Shown here: positions 10,921-23,040 of the stretch, one piece after another
Position numbering within the stretch: position 1 is the first letter of the stretch
Layout: every line of letters begins with the position of its first letter
Assembly (NCBI GenBank): GCA_032718475.1
Contig: JAUCBJ010008776.1
Coordinates: forward strand, 88,536 to 152,535
Direction: 5' to 3'
Length of the DNA stretch: 64,000 nucleotides
Origin: Nemertoderma westbladi
Lineage: Eukaryota; Xenacoelomorpha; Nemertodermatida; Nemertodermatidae
The notes under the pieces: model-generated
What the model saw: only the letters and a program-made list of their open reading frames with translations
What the model was told of the DNA's origin: nothing
Database searches by the model: none
Position numbers and translations under genes: made by a program

Positions 10921-11640
10921 ACTGTAAAAGAGAGAACGTATTATTTAAGGGGAGATGGTACCCCAGGCTATCCCCATTCATTTTACTATTAACACATATG
11001 TACCCATTACGCTGGTTCTACGAGATGGAATTTCATGAAAGCTTCCAGAAGGGCGGAGTAACTATCGAGACAAACCTGGAACCTAAAAAAAATAAATTTT
11101 TTTTTTGTTTCTATGTTTGAGGGTCACTTAATTGCACCAAAAACCAAAAAATGACACATTTTCGAAGTTTTTATAGAAATACATTTGATAATTGTTTTAA
11201 ACATATGTTTTTAGAGGTTCCACAATTGTGTCTCACTACAACAAACCTGCTGCGAAAATTTCAGCCAATTCCATCAAGCCGTTCTTGAGAGAAAGGAACA
11301 TTTATTTCTAAATTTCACGAAAAATAAGATGCTGAGAAAAACGCTTTTTAAGTTTTCAAACCTTCCCGCTAATTTTAAGTAAAATGCGGGAAATTTTAAA
11401 AATAAGCCAAAATATAATAAACTATTCCAGCGAACCAAAATTTACGATTTAGGGGTTTTCGTAGTCGCTGAATTCATTTCTGATATCTGTTTTAATGTTT
11501 GATGACATCTGGTCTGCCTGTCTGTCTGTTTGTTTGTCTGTCATTTAGTAATGTACACGACACACACCCTACTGTATGTAGCAGGGTGTGTGCTACGGAT
11601 AGTTATGGAATGTTCAACATCGAGAGTTGGTGTGGAATCC
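10921..11640. other. non-coding stretch after the BEL/Pao relic
   Basis: There is an A/T run at about 11086-11106, then AT-rich sequence with repeated TTTT/AAAA tracts and 'aaatgcgggaaattttaa'. A (CTGT)n-like run lies at 11515-11543. No gene is supported. Confidence 0.5.
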
Positions 11641-11649
11641 TCCCTGCAT

Positions 11650-11700
11650 TATTACAAGATAGAGGATTGGAGCCTTTCGGTTGCCTCCAGTAGTGTTTCG
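11650..11700 (+). mobile_element. SINE tail fragment
   Basis: 'aggattggagcctttcggttgcctcc' matches the tail of the 8204-8646 SINE (GGAGCCTTTGGGTCGCCTCC) with a few differences. Confidence 0.55.
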
Positions 11701-13709
11701 ATTTTCACATGTTCACTTTTAACTTTATGTTTTACTAGCAGAACTCAACAACAGCTAATAATAATGATCATACATTTCGTGAAGATAATCGAAGTTAAAT
11801 GTCAATTTTTTGTCTTATTGGAGTTACCAAAAAGTTCAACAATAAGAAGCCTGTTCTAATGAGCTAATGAGCTGAGGAACCGAAAAATATATATATTTAA
11901 TTAAATGTGTTATTTAAATAAAACCAAGCAAAGTCAATACGACTGTGTACTGATGCTAATGACCATATATTTTGTGTACTTTTTATTTAAAACGGACATT
12001 AACATTTCGGCTACTAGTAATATTAAAACGTAAGATACACCCCAATGCGGGAACCAAATAGTATTATTTGTACACAGTTATTACATTGTTCTTTCTGCTC
12101 TGCCCATCGCATCGTGAATAAGGAAGGGGAGATTAAAGGCCATCACAACCACAACCCAGCACTGGAGGATTCCTGGTGTTTTCGCGGTAGTGATGGTGGG
12201 AGGGGGTTGGCCAGAGGGCTATGTTGCTTTGAAAGGGAAACTTTTTCTGCATCTAATGTTTAATTTTGGAAAATAATTACGTCACAATGACGTGAAAATT
12301 ACGTTTTAGGATGGTAGTTGACAATCCCCCCCCCCCCCCCCCCCCTTCCCAACCCCGCTATGTGTGCGATTTATCCTGATACCAATCCACACCTTACTCC
12401 CGGCCGATTCATTTAGTTTAGCGATTGTTGCCTTTAAAACGGATACATTAAGCAACTATTAATGGATCGGAATTGTCCCCCTGGCTGGGTCCAGCGGATG
12501 TTAGTTGGCCCAACGTGTTGAAGTATTCAGCAGACCAAATTCAAATTCAGCAGATTAAAACCCGTGATCAGCGGAAACTTACCCACAACTCCACACCATG
12601 AGTAGATATGAGTATATATGTATGATCCATTTACTTCTTCAGTACTAATTGTGTTTAATAATGAACAACCACCAACTATACCAATCGGTAGTGAATAAGA
12701 TCAATAATGAAAGGATTCTGAGTATAATATTCCAATATTATTGTCGGTAATAATGTAGTTCGTCAGTTTATCAGCATGAAACTGAAACTATGTTGCATTA
12801 TTCAGTATTCATGTTGTTTCACCACTTTAATTGACGATAAATTTTGAGCAGCAGTTTACTCTCGCATAAATTAATCTTCTATTAATCTACGCCGGAACTT
12901 TGGGTTTCTTGAGAGTGATATAAGAGATTATAGATTACTGTGTAGAAAAGTAGAAATTTGACACGATTAATTAACATTTAATAATGACGACCCCATTTGC
13001 TAAAGTTTCCAAAAACTCTCAAGAAATAAATCACTTCAAATAATCTATCACCAGTAATTCGAGATTGAGGTCGAATTGTTCCTTAGTTTTTAACTTTTGT
13101 GTGGGAGAATATTGTTCAAATATACAAAAATTCATAATTTTACAACGCTATCTCAAATGCAACATCATCCGTTCACTGAGAAGTTTTGACATGTTATGGG
13201 CGTTATGGGTCGATACACCATTTAAAACTACAACACTTTTAAGATTACGAAAAACACCTGGAACCAGATAAAAAAATTATTGAATGCGTTGATCCTGTTA
13301 TTTAGTTTTTATTATTCATAATACGTAATTGAGATAAAGATGGTAGTATTGTGAATTTATATTTATCTATTAATCCCGTGTCTGATGTGAATTTCAAATT
13401 ATACCTTTCTATCAAACAACCATCTCTGTAAGATAACACAAATTAGAGTTGAACTTCCAATGCAACAAAGCTGCTGCAATATAATTGAACTTACAGTAAC
13501 AACAACTGCAGTTCTAACTTGTGGTGCTTCAAAGATTTCTACTACAGTAGGAAGTGTTGGTTATCCTAATATCCTACGATGAGTAGTGTAAGTTGATGGA
13601 TATCAGGATATGCCTCACGAGAGTGTAAAATTGAAATTGTAATTTCTGGCGTATTAATAAGCCAACATTCGTTGTCCGTAGAGAAAGAGTTCAACCTTGG
13701 GAATTATTG
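11701..13709. other. non-coding stretch with poly-C run
   Basis: No supported gene. A 20-base C run is at 12326-12345. The rest is AT-rich without clear repeats. Confidence 0.5.
12326..12345. repeat. poly-C run (20)
   Basis: Uninterrupted C homopolymer in AT-rich sequence. Confidence 0.9.
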
Positions 13710-13768
13710 TGGCGCCCACCCTACTTAACAGATAGCAGAAAGGAGCCTTCGGGTTGCCTCTCTGCGAC
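13710..13768 (+). mobile_element. SINE tail fragment
   Basis: 'gtggcgcccaccctac', then 'agatagcagaaaggagcc' and 'ttcgggttgcctc', follow the order of the SINE body and tail at 8560-8625. The tRNA head is missing. Confidence 0.65.
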
Positions 13769-14240
13769 ATCGTGTTTCCTATTCACTGATCACCTCCTAC
13801 TTTACTTATGAATGTCCCCTGAGATCTAATGTCCTAAGTCACACAATCGTGTGAAAGTACATTCACTCCCAACAATGAGTAGCCAAAAACAAATACAAGC
13901 AAAGGTGCACATAGGCGTACGAACGGGGGGAGGGGGGACTATTGCCCCTCACAGCAAATTTGTAGGGGGCGAAATTACAGGCATTAAAGGGGCGAAATTT
14001 TTGAGTTTAAAACCTTTTCCCAACAGTATTATATAAGTATATATCTACTTACATGTATACCATACGTTTTTAGCGTCATTTTTAAAGTTTTTACATCTTC
14101 ACCCTCATGATTGAATCCTACTCCACAAGTAACAGTAACTAATAACAACAGCAAAATCGCTCAAAGGTCCGCGTCTGCTAACGCATGAAATGTTTCCACC
14201 TTGAAAATTGCTTACTAGCAAACTTACTAACAAAAAAATT

Positions 14241-14303
14241 CACCGGAAAATGGGATTGAACTCGGTACCTATATATTATCAATCCAACGCTCCCGCGGAC
14301 CTA
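14241..14303 (-). other. tRNA-like relic
   Basis: On the minus strand the stretch reads as a tRNA-like fragment with a good box B (GAGTTCAATCCC) but a poor box A and no clean cloverleaf. It is probably a decayed tRNA-derived SINE head, not a working tRNA. Confidence 0.35.
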
Positions 14304-14484
14304 ATAAAATAAACCGCTAAATGAGAAATATAGTGATAGAAATTGCACTAAAATATTTAAAATTTTTGGCAGTTTTGAGTAAGTGAATATTCTTAGTGGT
14401 CCCCACGCGACACCGTACAGCCCGCCAATTATACAATTTTTGAAATATTATTTCAACATTTTTTTTTGTTGGGTGGTGGGGTGA

Positions 14485-14499
14485 GGGGGGGGGGGGGGG
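14485..14499. repeat. poly-G run (15)
   Basis: G homopolymer, followed 37 bases later by a 29-base C run. The two could pair as a hairpin or form quadruplex/i-motif structures. Confidence 0.85.
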
Positions 14500-14535
14500 T
14501 GATTGACAATGGGGGCGAAAATGAGGGGGTCGTTA

Positions 14536-14536
<1 letters not shown>

Positions 14537-14565
<29 letters not shown>
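14537..14565. repeat. poly-C run (29)
   Basis: Longest homopolymer in the window. It is the inverted counterpart of the G run at 14485-14499. Confidence 0.9.
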
Positions 14566-14570
<5 letters not shown>

Positions 14571-16046
14571 AAATGGTTCGCGTACGCATATGAAGGCACA
14601 AGCGCAAACCTATTAAGTATCATTTAGACTCTAATATGACATAGAATTGATGGTAGGTTTTTAAATCCGATTTCTCTATCTCCCTTGTCCAAAAATCTAA
14701 TAGAATTATTCATGTTGAACCATAAGTTCCACAGCTCCACACAATTGATAATTAATTATTCAACGTAGGATAGTTAACATGAGATACTGACTATTGTATA
14801 AGATCAAGCAAGATGTCAAGGAGAGTGCGTTACCACCTGCAACCCACAACCATACAGCAAGTGTACGCCTGTTAAACCTAGCTTTAAAATCTGCATATTA
14901 TTAATAATTCGTAATGATCTCAAATATTTAGAAAAAAGTAATAAGTTATACTAATATTTGTAACTTTGGTGAATCTAGGCCTATAGAAAGGCCTACAGTA
15001 TTGTAGAAGTAATTAATCTACTTATTAATTATTATTAATGAATATTATACACTAACCGGTCCGTATTTGTATTTTCTAATTCCTGAAACGGTGTTCCGTC
15101 TCTTTTCAATGTCGCCAATTACTTTTCCTGAAGCTGTTAGGGTAAGAATAATGTTGATTACAACAACAACTATAATCAGACGTCCGATAGAAAACATTAT
15201 CAATCTGGGGATAAATCATAATAATGACAAATATATTATATTTCATTCATAACAAAGATGATAATTATATGGTCCAAATAAAAACAGTTTTATCTGATGA
15301 GTAAATATATTGTATTAGGGGGACCGCACCAATCAGGGCCTATTTTTATATTTATTTATTTTTTAACACATTTCCTGTCCAAAAAGTCTTTGAAATTTTT
15401 TAAATAAGTCAAATTTTTCAGTCATATCCTATATAATGCAAATTTTCATGCTGAATCCAAATATGGAAACCGTTTTCCCATATCTTGCTTAGATTTCGAG
15501 ATATCTGGTGTAGAAGATACTGGCTCCGATATATATTATGCTATGTATAGATATATAATGTATGTACTGTATAATGTAATGTATATAATGTATAAGATAG
15601 ATATATATACTGGGCTGCGATTATCGGTAAATGCGATGAAGTTTGAGGTTTAGGTTAAATTTCTGCAAATTTATGTGCTGTGGTGCCAATTGGGTGTCTC
15701 CACAAGAAAATTAATTAAATTAATTAAATAAAATTGTAATAAATAAGGTATTTTTTTATGATTATTGGACCTACTACTGGTCAATTTATCTCTTTTTACC
15801 CCTTTTTTCTTTTAGCTGTTTTGAAGCCTTTTTTTGAAATTACCCTTATGCCCCTTTTTTTGTTCTTATGACCCCTTTTTTTCGACATTCAGACTGTACT
15901 GAATCAACATCCAGACTGTGATTCACACATCCAGACTGTAATTTGCACAGTAAACGAATAGAACATTGAATAAAATCAAATACGAATTACATTACAAAAT
16001 ATAATTGAATTAAATCAACACTGTGCAGCTCTCCTAACAACTCTCC
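14566..16046. other. non-coding stretch
   Basis: AT-rich, with a TATA/GTAT-rich microsatellite at about 15525-15615 and a T-rich block at about 15785-15885. No gene seen. Confidence 0.5.
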
Positions 16047-16050
16047 TTAA

Positions 16051-18968
16051 CACTAGAAGCCCCAAGCGGTCATTTTTGACCGTTTTGCAAATTCAAATCG
16101 AATTATCTCTGCTGCTATGTATTGTATAAATATGAAATTTCTTGACTTTTCCGGGTTTATCCTTAGGTAATCAAAAATGAAAAAGAAAATAAAAAATTTC
16201 ATTTCGTTCTCTCAAAAAATTGAAATATCCGAAAAGCCCCATAGGGGTCAAAAATGACCGCTATGGCTAGATAGTGTTACGCACAGTATTAGTGAAGTGG
16301 TAGGTAAGTGAAATAAAGTTTATTGCAGGTAGGCTCAGTCTGCTATACCGTAGTAAGTATCCCAGACTCGCCTTGGTAGCTTAGTATATTTTGTGGGTTT
16401 CTATCCGATCGGATCCGCTCTGATCCGTTAGGATCTGACCCGCCCTAATACCAGCAATAGTCCACCAATCAATAAATTGTTTTTAGTAACGTAGTTTAAA
16501 ATATTTTCAAGAGTGGTAATTTTAAATAGGTAATTTATAATATTCATTCAGGCAATGTGGACTGCAGTACTGCCCTACACACCACTAACCTGGCCAAAAT
16601 AATGGTAGACTACGGCAGTGGGGTTTCACTAGGGTTTGTGATTTTGTGACAAGATCAGTACCGGTACACACGACACAGATACCTACTGTAAAGGTGAAAG
16701 ATATTAGGTACCGGTATCAGTAAGAGGATTTCACCATGGATGCTGTTAGAAAAACCTATCCATTGCGTCAGCGGACAAGAGCAGCATCCGACACTACCAG
16801 CGGTAGTAGTACTGCTCCTGCAAGCGAATCTGCTTCTACTTGTGGGGATTTGAATGTCACGCAACAAACCCCATCTGAACCACTACCTGTACCGGAGCTG
16901 GCACCGATAATGGTAGGCGTACCAGTAGGCCCAGAAGAAAGTGGTGATGAATACAGTTGTAGCGGAGATGAAAGTAGCGAGAGGGAGAGCGACATCAATT
17001 GTGAGTTTCTTGGGTTTTCGAGCTCGGATTCGGATGAAGATCCTATCTCTGAATCTGATTATCCAGACTCGGGTGCATTGATGGGTAAGGATGGGACGAA
17101 GTGGTCCGTTCTTGAGGCAGGTGGATGTAAAGGTAGAGCAGCTGCACGTAATGTTTTCAAGGAATGTGTTGGTGTCAAACCTTATATAAAGAATAGAGTA
17201 TCAGATGAATATACAGCTTGGAAGGAGTTTATTTCTGAACCAATTCTCAACACTATTTTGAAATATACGAACAAATTTGCTAAAGAGAAACTGAAAGTAG
17301 ATCTCAATTTGACTTCTGTAGAACTGGAAGCTTTCATTGCTATACAATATGCCCGTGGATTTTATGGCAAACATCTGCCAGTGAAGTTACTTTGGGCTAA
17401 TAAATATCTTTCGGGAAATTATGTCTAGAAATCGTTTTTCTCTAATAAAGCGCTGCTTTGCTTTTGATGACAGAGTTTCTAGGCGAAGTGGTATGATCGC
17501 AATTGCAGATGTATTTTACCCCATCAGAGAAGTGTTCGATATTTTCGTTGAAAACTGTAGTTCAAAGTACATTCCGAATTATTCACTAACTATAGATGAG
17601 CAATTACTACCCTTTAAAGGAAGGTGTAAATTTATATCTTTCATGCCCAAGAAACCCGATAAGTATGGGCTCAAATTTTGGGTCTTGGTTGACATGGCGA
17701 CTAAGTATGTTGTAATGATAATCCCGTATTTGGGTAAAGAAGAGTCGAGAACTCTGCCGCTGGGTGAGGATGTTGTGCTGAAGTTGATGGCCGGTAATTT
17801 CAATCGGGGCTATAATGTAACCATGGACAACTTCTTCACTTCCCTTACACTGGCGTCCAAACTGTCAAATCTGAAAACAACCCTCGTTGGTACAATGAGA
17901 CAGAATCGGCGAGAACTGTGTCACAACGAGATCCTCAAGAAATCTGGTGGCGATTTGTTCGATAGTAGGTTCTTCTGGAACGAAGCAAGTTCTGCTCTGG
18001 CAGTGTCTTACCGATGTAAGAAGAACAAATTCGTTGTCTTACTATCGACTCTGCACGACAGTGCGATAATAACGGATACGAAATCGAATAAAAAAATTCC
18101 TGAAATTATCGAATTCTATAACGCAAATAAGTGTGGAGTTGACATCTTTGATCAGACGAGTCGGGTCTATACAACTAAGGTAGGTGGTCGACGTTGGCCA
18201 ATGGCTGTCTGGGCTAATATTCTGGATATTGCGGGAATAAATTCTTGGCTAACTTATAAGGAGTGTGTTGGTTCGAAGATTTCTCGCCGTACATTTCTGT
18301 TTCAACTCCTCACTGGTCTGTCAAAGTCATATATCGGTCAAAGAACATCAGGTAGTCCTGAGTTGCCAATGGCAACAGCCGCCGCACCTGATTGTTTGGT
18401 GGTGACCGACTGTGTTGCCAAAGTCTCATTAAAGAAGCATCAATGTCACACACAGGGCTGTGGCAACAAAACGAATTTAACTTGTCTAATGTGTTGTCAT
18501 CCCGGCTGTGGGAATTGTATTACTGAACAAGTAAAATACGTCCGTGTTATTTGCAACGACTGTCACAACGACTGATTCTACTCTATAGAGGTATATAGCT
18601 ATATACACTATACAGTATAATGCTTATCTATAAAATCTGATAGAAATATCAGTATGTTTGTAGGTAGGATACCAGTTTAGATCTTAATTTGAATAATATT
18701 CATCGGTCAAATTTAATAAAAACGTAAAATTAATAACATTCATTGTTAATAACAAAAATAGTATATATATGCTGTTTATAGATATATAATAATATATATT
18801 TCTATATATTATATTTTATTATTACATATGTATAGAATATATGCTATATATATACTAATATGCTATCTCTGCGGGTGTAACAAGCCAATTTCATTCTGAT
18901 TTCAAGTGGCGGTCAAAAATGACCCCTGCGGGGCTTAAAGGGGGTCAATTTCTCTGGGGCTTCTAGTG
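16051..18968 (+). mobile_element. piggyBac transposon, copy 1 (complete ends)
   Basis: A 2,918-bp element with perfect 13-bp terminal inverted repeats, CACTAGAAGCCCC at 16051-16063 and its reverse complement at 18956-18968, bounded by TTAA. Palindromes of the form GGTCAAAAATGACC occur near both ends (16067-16082 and 18911-18924) and once more at 16246-16259; they are likely transposase-binding or structural sites. The interior holds one transposase gene on the plus strand, and the 3' part is very AT-rich. Both ends look usable, so the copy could be moved by transposase supplied in trans. Confidence 0.93.
16736..18575 (+). pseudogene. piggyBac transposase with one frameshift
   Basis: The start at 16736 has a good context (caccATGG). 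The first frame (230 codons to 17428) holds an acidic Ser/Glu-rich N-terminus and the start of the catalytic fold. The second frame (17421-18575, 384 codons) continues from MSRNRF, the usual piggyBac join, so the two overlap by 8 bases through a frameshift. The three catalytic aspartates are visible: LTIDEQLLPF, VTMDNFFTS and GVDIFDQ. The C-terminus has a cysteine-rich zinc-binding domain (CHTQGC, CLMCCHPGCGNC, CNDC), as in piggyBac enzymes that bind their ends through it. Combined length is about 610 residues, normal for the family. Alternatives to mutation are an assembly error or ribosomal frameshifting. Confidence 0.9.
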
Positions 18969-19039
18969 TTAACATGCACACAAGATGGTGACTATAAGGC
19001 ATTTTTCTAACCAAAAATAATCGATCAGGATCACTTTAA

Positions 19040-19195
19040 CCAATTTAGGGAAAGTAGCAGGTTACAGTGGCGGGCTTTTCTAACCAAAACAATAAACGAT
19101 CACTTTAACAATTGAGGGAAAGGTGCAGGTTACAGAGGCTGGTTTTCCTAACCAAAACAATAAACAATCACTTTTTCTAAACAAAACAATATTGG
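19040..19195. repeat. about 63-bp tandem repeat, shared with 56.4 kb
   Basis: Two to three units contain GCAGGTTACAG, GGCGGGCTTTTC and AACCAAAACAATAAAC in order. The same unit forms a longer array at 56397-56690. Confidence 0.75.
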
Positions 19196-20194
19196 CATTG
19201 TTGATCTTGATGGCAGTAAGGCAGGGTATATAATATAATATATAATAGGCATAATATAATATATAATGGGCATAATATATAATATAATATGGAATATGGT
19301 ATAAAATACAGTAATCACAATAATTATGGTCAATTACAACAGAAATCAAGACAGCTGGTTAATGCTGCACAGTAGGCCTACAGTACCGTAAACTAGTCTC
19401 TGCTATGGTTCCGCGTCATTCAGCAGCACCACACAACCAAATTCCGCACGCTTATAATGAGGCGTTACCTACTGTACTGTGTCAGCCTATAGGCCTACTA
19501 TACTGTAATACCGATACAGGTACTACTAAAATCAGAAGAACAGTAGCACAGTAGTAGATACCGGTACCGGTACATTAAAAAAGGGGCCATTAAAATAATA
19601 ATATATATGTTCATATAAATATAAATATATTATTTTTATTTATTAATAGTGTGTAAATAAAAAAACGACTGCTGCAGTTTCCTAGAAATGATATCAATTG
19701 CAATATTGATTGGGGTGTGAAGAGCATTAGTAATTTCGATCAGGTTGCTTGAATATCCTATATCACATTATTATACCAATTAATTAGGCATTACGTCTGA
19801 GTAACGGTATTCTGGTCGGAAAAGTACTCAGGAAAATTACCTGTTGCATTTCCTGCTACGCTTCAATCAGATATATAACTTGAGTTTTATAAAATAAAGC
19901 AGTGATATTATTGGGATGTGTGTACCACCCAATAGAAATTCTCATGAATGAAGCCTATGATCCTTATTTGAAGTTGTTCTTGTTCTTAGTGCTCCTCTTT
20001 CTCTCCTGCACTAACTATGTATAGCCTCGCACAAAGGCAGCTACAGATTCGATTACACACTTAACAAAAGGAAATTGCAATCTACGTCTTGGAACGTAGT
20101 GCAAGTAAGTATAATTAGATTGGATTTGATTACATGCAATGTTAGATGATTGCAATACTTTTTTTTATATATAAAAGGTAACAACGTCAATAAA
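19196..20194. other. non-coding stretch
   Basis: Contains a TATAAT-rich microsatellite at about 19226-19300 and a TACCGGTACCGGTAC block at about 19559. No gene seen. Confidence 0.5.
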
Positions 20195-20325
20195 ATGAGG
20201 TCCAATTGAATAACTAAGAGCAAAATATGGGATAGTAGTGCCCACCCTACCTCAGGGTAGCAGCTATCGAAAGAGGAGCCTTCAGGTCGTGTCTGGTGGT
20301 TACAGCCGAATGTTTGCTTGCTTGA
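20195..20325 (+). mobile_element. SINE fragment (body and tail)
   Basis: 'aataaaatgaggtccaattgaataact', 'gggatagtagtgccca' and 'gggtagcagctatcgaaaga' follow the 8204-8646 SINE in order, including the tail GGAGCCTTCAGGTCG. The tRNA head is missing, which fits 5' truncation. Confidence 0.8.
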
Positions 20326-20938
20326 AAGTACTTCTCAAACATCAAGTCTAGAGCAAAAATTGTCTCCAAACGTTAAACAAGTAAAATAACTCACTGGAGG
20401 CAACTGAGTGGGTATTTTAGTATTTAGTATTTTAATAAAATAATACAGCGGTTCTTCTAATAATGTAACATAACCAGCAAAATAATAAAAACAAAGAAAA
20501 AGTAAATAGCTAGTTTTAAATTCAAAACTCTTTAAACAAAATTAATATTTTAAAATAACCGCGTACAGGCTGGGAATGTCTCTTGCATTATCGAGTCACT
20601 GAACTACACGCCACCGATACCAGTAAAAGAACTTTAACATAACAATGTGATAGCATGGTCAGCTGACACGCATGTGTATTTTTCCCGAACGTTTTTTGGA
20701 AAAAACCAAAGTTCGTATTCGTGCTGATTCCATCTCTCGTAACAACACTGAATTATCTACAGTACCACCACAGTACCACCACGGTACCTATTTTATGTTG
20801 ATCTATTTACAGTTTGTGCTCGTAATCTATGTGATTATAATAATAATTATATAATAAAATAACCGCCATTTTCCACATTGCCATTAACCTACTGTAGCAT
20901 TAGAATTCTTGGGAACAGTTTATCAAATTCGGCAATAA
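20326..20938. other. non-coding stretch
   Basis: AT-rich. A short direct repeat of CAGTACCACCA lies at about 20759-20780. No gene seen. Confidence 0.5.
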
Positions 20939-21012
20939 CGCCCAGGTGAGATCGAACTGGTAACCTTCACATTGGAATCATGGCGCTCTAACAATTTCGC
21001 TTGAGGCTCAGG
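20939..21012 (-). other. tRNA-like relic
   Basis: The minus strand reads like a decayed tRNA, with TTAGAGCGCC (box A end) and CCAGTTCGATCTC (near box B). The acceptor and T stems do not pair properly. Probably a pseudo-tRNA or SINE head. Confidence 0.35.
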
Positions 21013-22914
21013 TAAAAGGAAAGGGAGAACTAGAAACACTACCTGATCCGCAATGTACGTCCTCATGACCTCCCATCCGCATCTGTCATTTGGCCGTCTT
21101 TAACCACTTGCTACAATGAAATGGTATATTAACCATGAACCATCACGGTCACCTAATTATTACCTAGTATAGATCTGTATCCGATCCGAAGGGGAGTATT
21201 GCTCATAGTATACAGAAAACCAATAAATTTCGCAAGGGTAGCCAGCTAGATCATAACGTGGCGTAAGGAGCAGTGGTCGGTAGGATTTGTGGAACTTATG
21301 AAGATTATATTTCTAGATAATATTTGATAAATCATAATGTTACTATCTTATAATTGTTCGCATAGCGCAGCTGCGGTCAATTGAAATGGAACGTTACTTT
21401 AGAGTTGGGATGTATGAACCAGCATTATCAATTACCAACACAATGAATTCTCCTATTGTTCAAAACCTAATATTTTTTTCCGCGCATATCTTTTATTGTT
21501 TTATAAATCTATAATCTATGTAGTGTGCTCTTCGAAAGATAACGATTGAAGATTTATTGAATGGAATATGACCCCCCCCCCCCCCCCCCCCATGCCACGA
21601 ACTTCCATCTTATATAATTCGCAAAAAATTCATCAGTTGAAATTCGAAAAGATAATCATAATTTTATGATTGTCTGTATGCTATTCCAATTATTAGGAAA
21701 TTATAAAAATCAAATCAAATATTGAAATGAACGTATGGAGGGCTTAGAAATAAACCTATTAAGTAAAATAATTGAAGTTTATATTATTGCGCATCTCAAA
21801 TATACGAATTTTATCGGATTCATTAATTAAAGTACCAGAGAAGTAAAGTTTGTGAATGTTCACGTCCAGTGAAGCGAGAAAGTGGATGGTAATCGGATGA
21901 TGTACTGTAAGCTCTCTTACACTATAAACCAATGATTGGCATAAAAGTATGTAGCATTGCCTTTATGCAATCTATTTTTGTTACAAATTCATCCGTAATT
22001 TGCACAATTTGATATCATTTTCATTTTTTATTTGCTCGGAAGAAGCACATGAGGGTGAAACACTTAAACACTAGATATTGATTAAAAAACTTACAATACA
22101 AAATTCGAGCGAAATGACGAGTTATCCAGTAATTTATTTTATGCTTAAAAATGTTTTTAGGAATTGATGTGGGTTTGAACCTCCTCCTCTTAATGCAACA
22201 TAAATTTACAATTTTTTCACTGAAACTCGCATGGGAGTATACAGTAAATGTTTTCGTTTGATTTTAGTAGGTAATAATGCCCAACATCAATCGGATCTCG
22301 ATATCGTGTAATTGCCATTCATGAAATCGTTTCCTCGAGGAACGGCTATGATAAAACATTTCAATTTAGATTCAAATTTACTGCTGAAAATGAACTAATA
22401 TTACATGATTACATTGCAGTTGAAACTATAATGTTTTTGAATTAAATTTTAAAAGATCTAACTTAACCTATTTCTCCAAAACTCCATTATCGATAACACT
22501 GCGTACCACAGATAATTTACATGAATTTTTACTCGCAATGACCAAGAAAAATATATTTGATCGGACCAATGGATATTTTATTATCGTACTAGAGATAATT
22601 ATATAAAGATGATAACCATGTTATTACTTATTCTACGCCCAAATGCGTCACACTGCCGCTTTTTACCATTTTCAAAATTTTAAATCTTTCACTTTTGAAC
22701 GCCATGAGCATCACACAGCCGCCTTAATCATTTCTAAAATATATTTTTGGCTAAATTTAAATTAAATTTCATAAATTATGTAATTTAAAGTACCCTCAAT
22801 CCAATAGGAATCCCTTCAAGCAATATTAAATTAACTTTTCTTAGACCAGTTTTTCCTGCCCAACACGAATATGAATTTTTCCGTCCCAATAGTTATAAGA
22901 AAGTTACAAGATGT
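21013..22914. other. non-coding stretch with poly-C run
   Basis: AT-rich, with a 20-base C run at 21572-21591. Two short 'CACACTGCCGC'-like motifs at about 22650-22720 anticipate the repeat at 22915. No gene seen. Confidence 0.5.
21572..21591. repeat. poly-C run (20)
   Basis: Uninterrupted C homopolymer. Confidence 0.9.
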
Positions 22915-23040
22915 TTTAAATAAAGGCGGCACCCTGCCGCCCTGGGGGTCAGGATAATATATATAAAGGCGGCACTCTGTCGCCCTGGGGATTAAGTTAT
23001 AATTATATAAAGGCTACACACTGCCGCCTTAATGAACATG
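22915..23040. repeat. short tandem repeat with AAAGGCGGCAC core
   Basis: Three diverged units of about 50 bp, each with (A)TATAAAGGC(GG)CAC followed by CTGCCGCC or CTGTCGCC. GGCGGCA and TGCCGCC within a unit are inverted repeats, so each unit can form a small hairpin. Confidence 0.65.

Larger units (their letters stand above)
16047..18972. repeat. TTAA target duplication of piggyBac copy 1
   Basis: TTAA at 16047-16050 and at 18969-18972 immediately flank the terminal inverted repeats, as expected for piggyBac integration. Confidence 0.92.
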
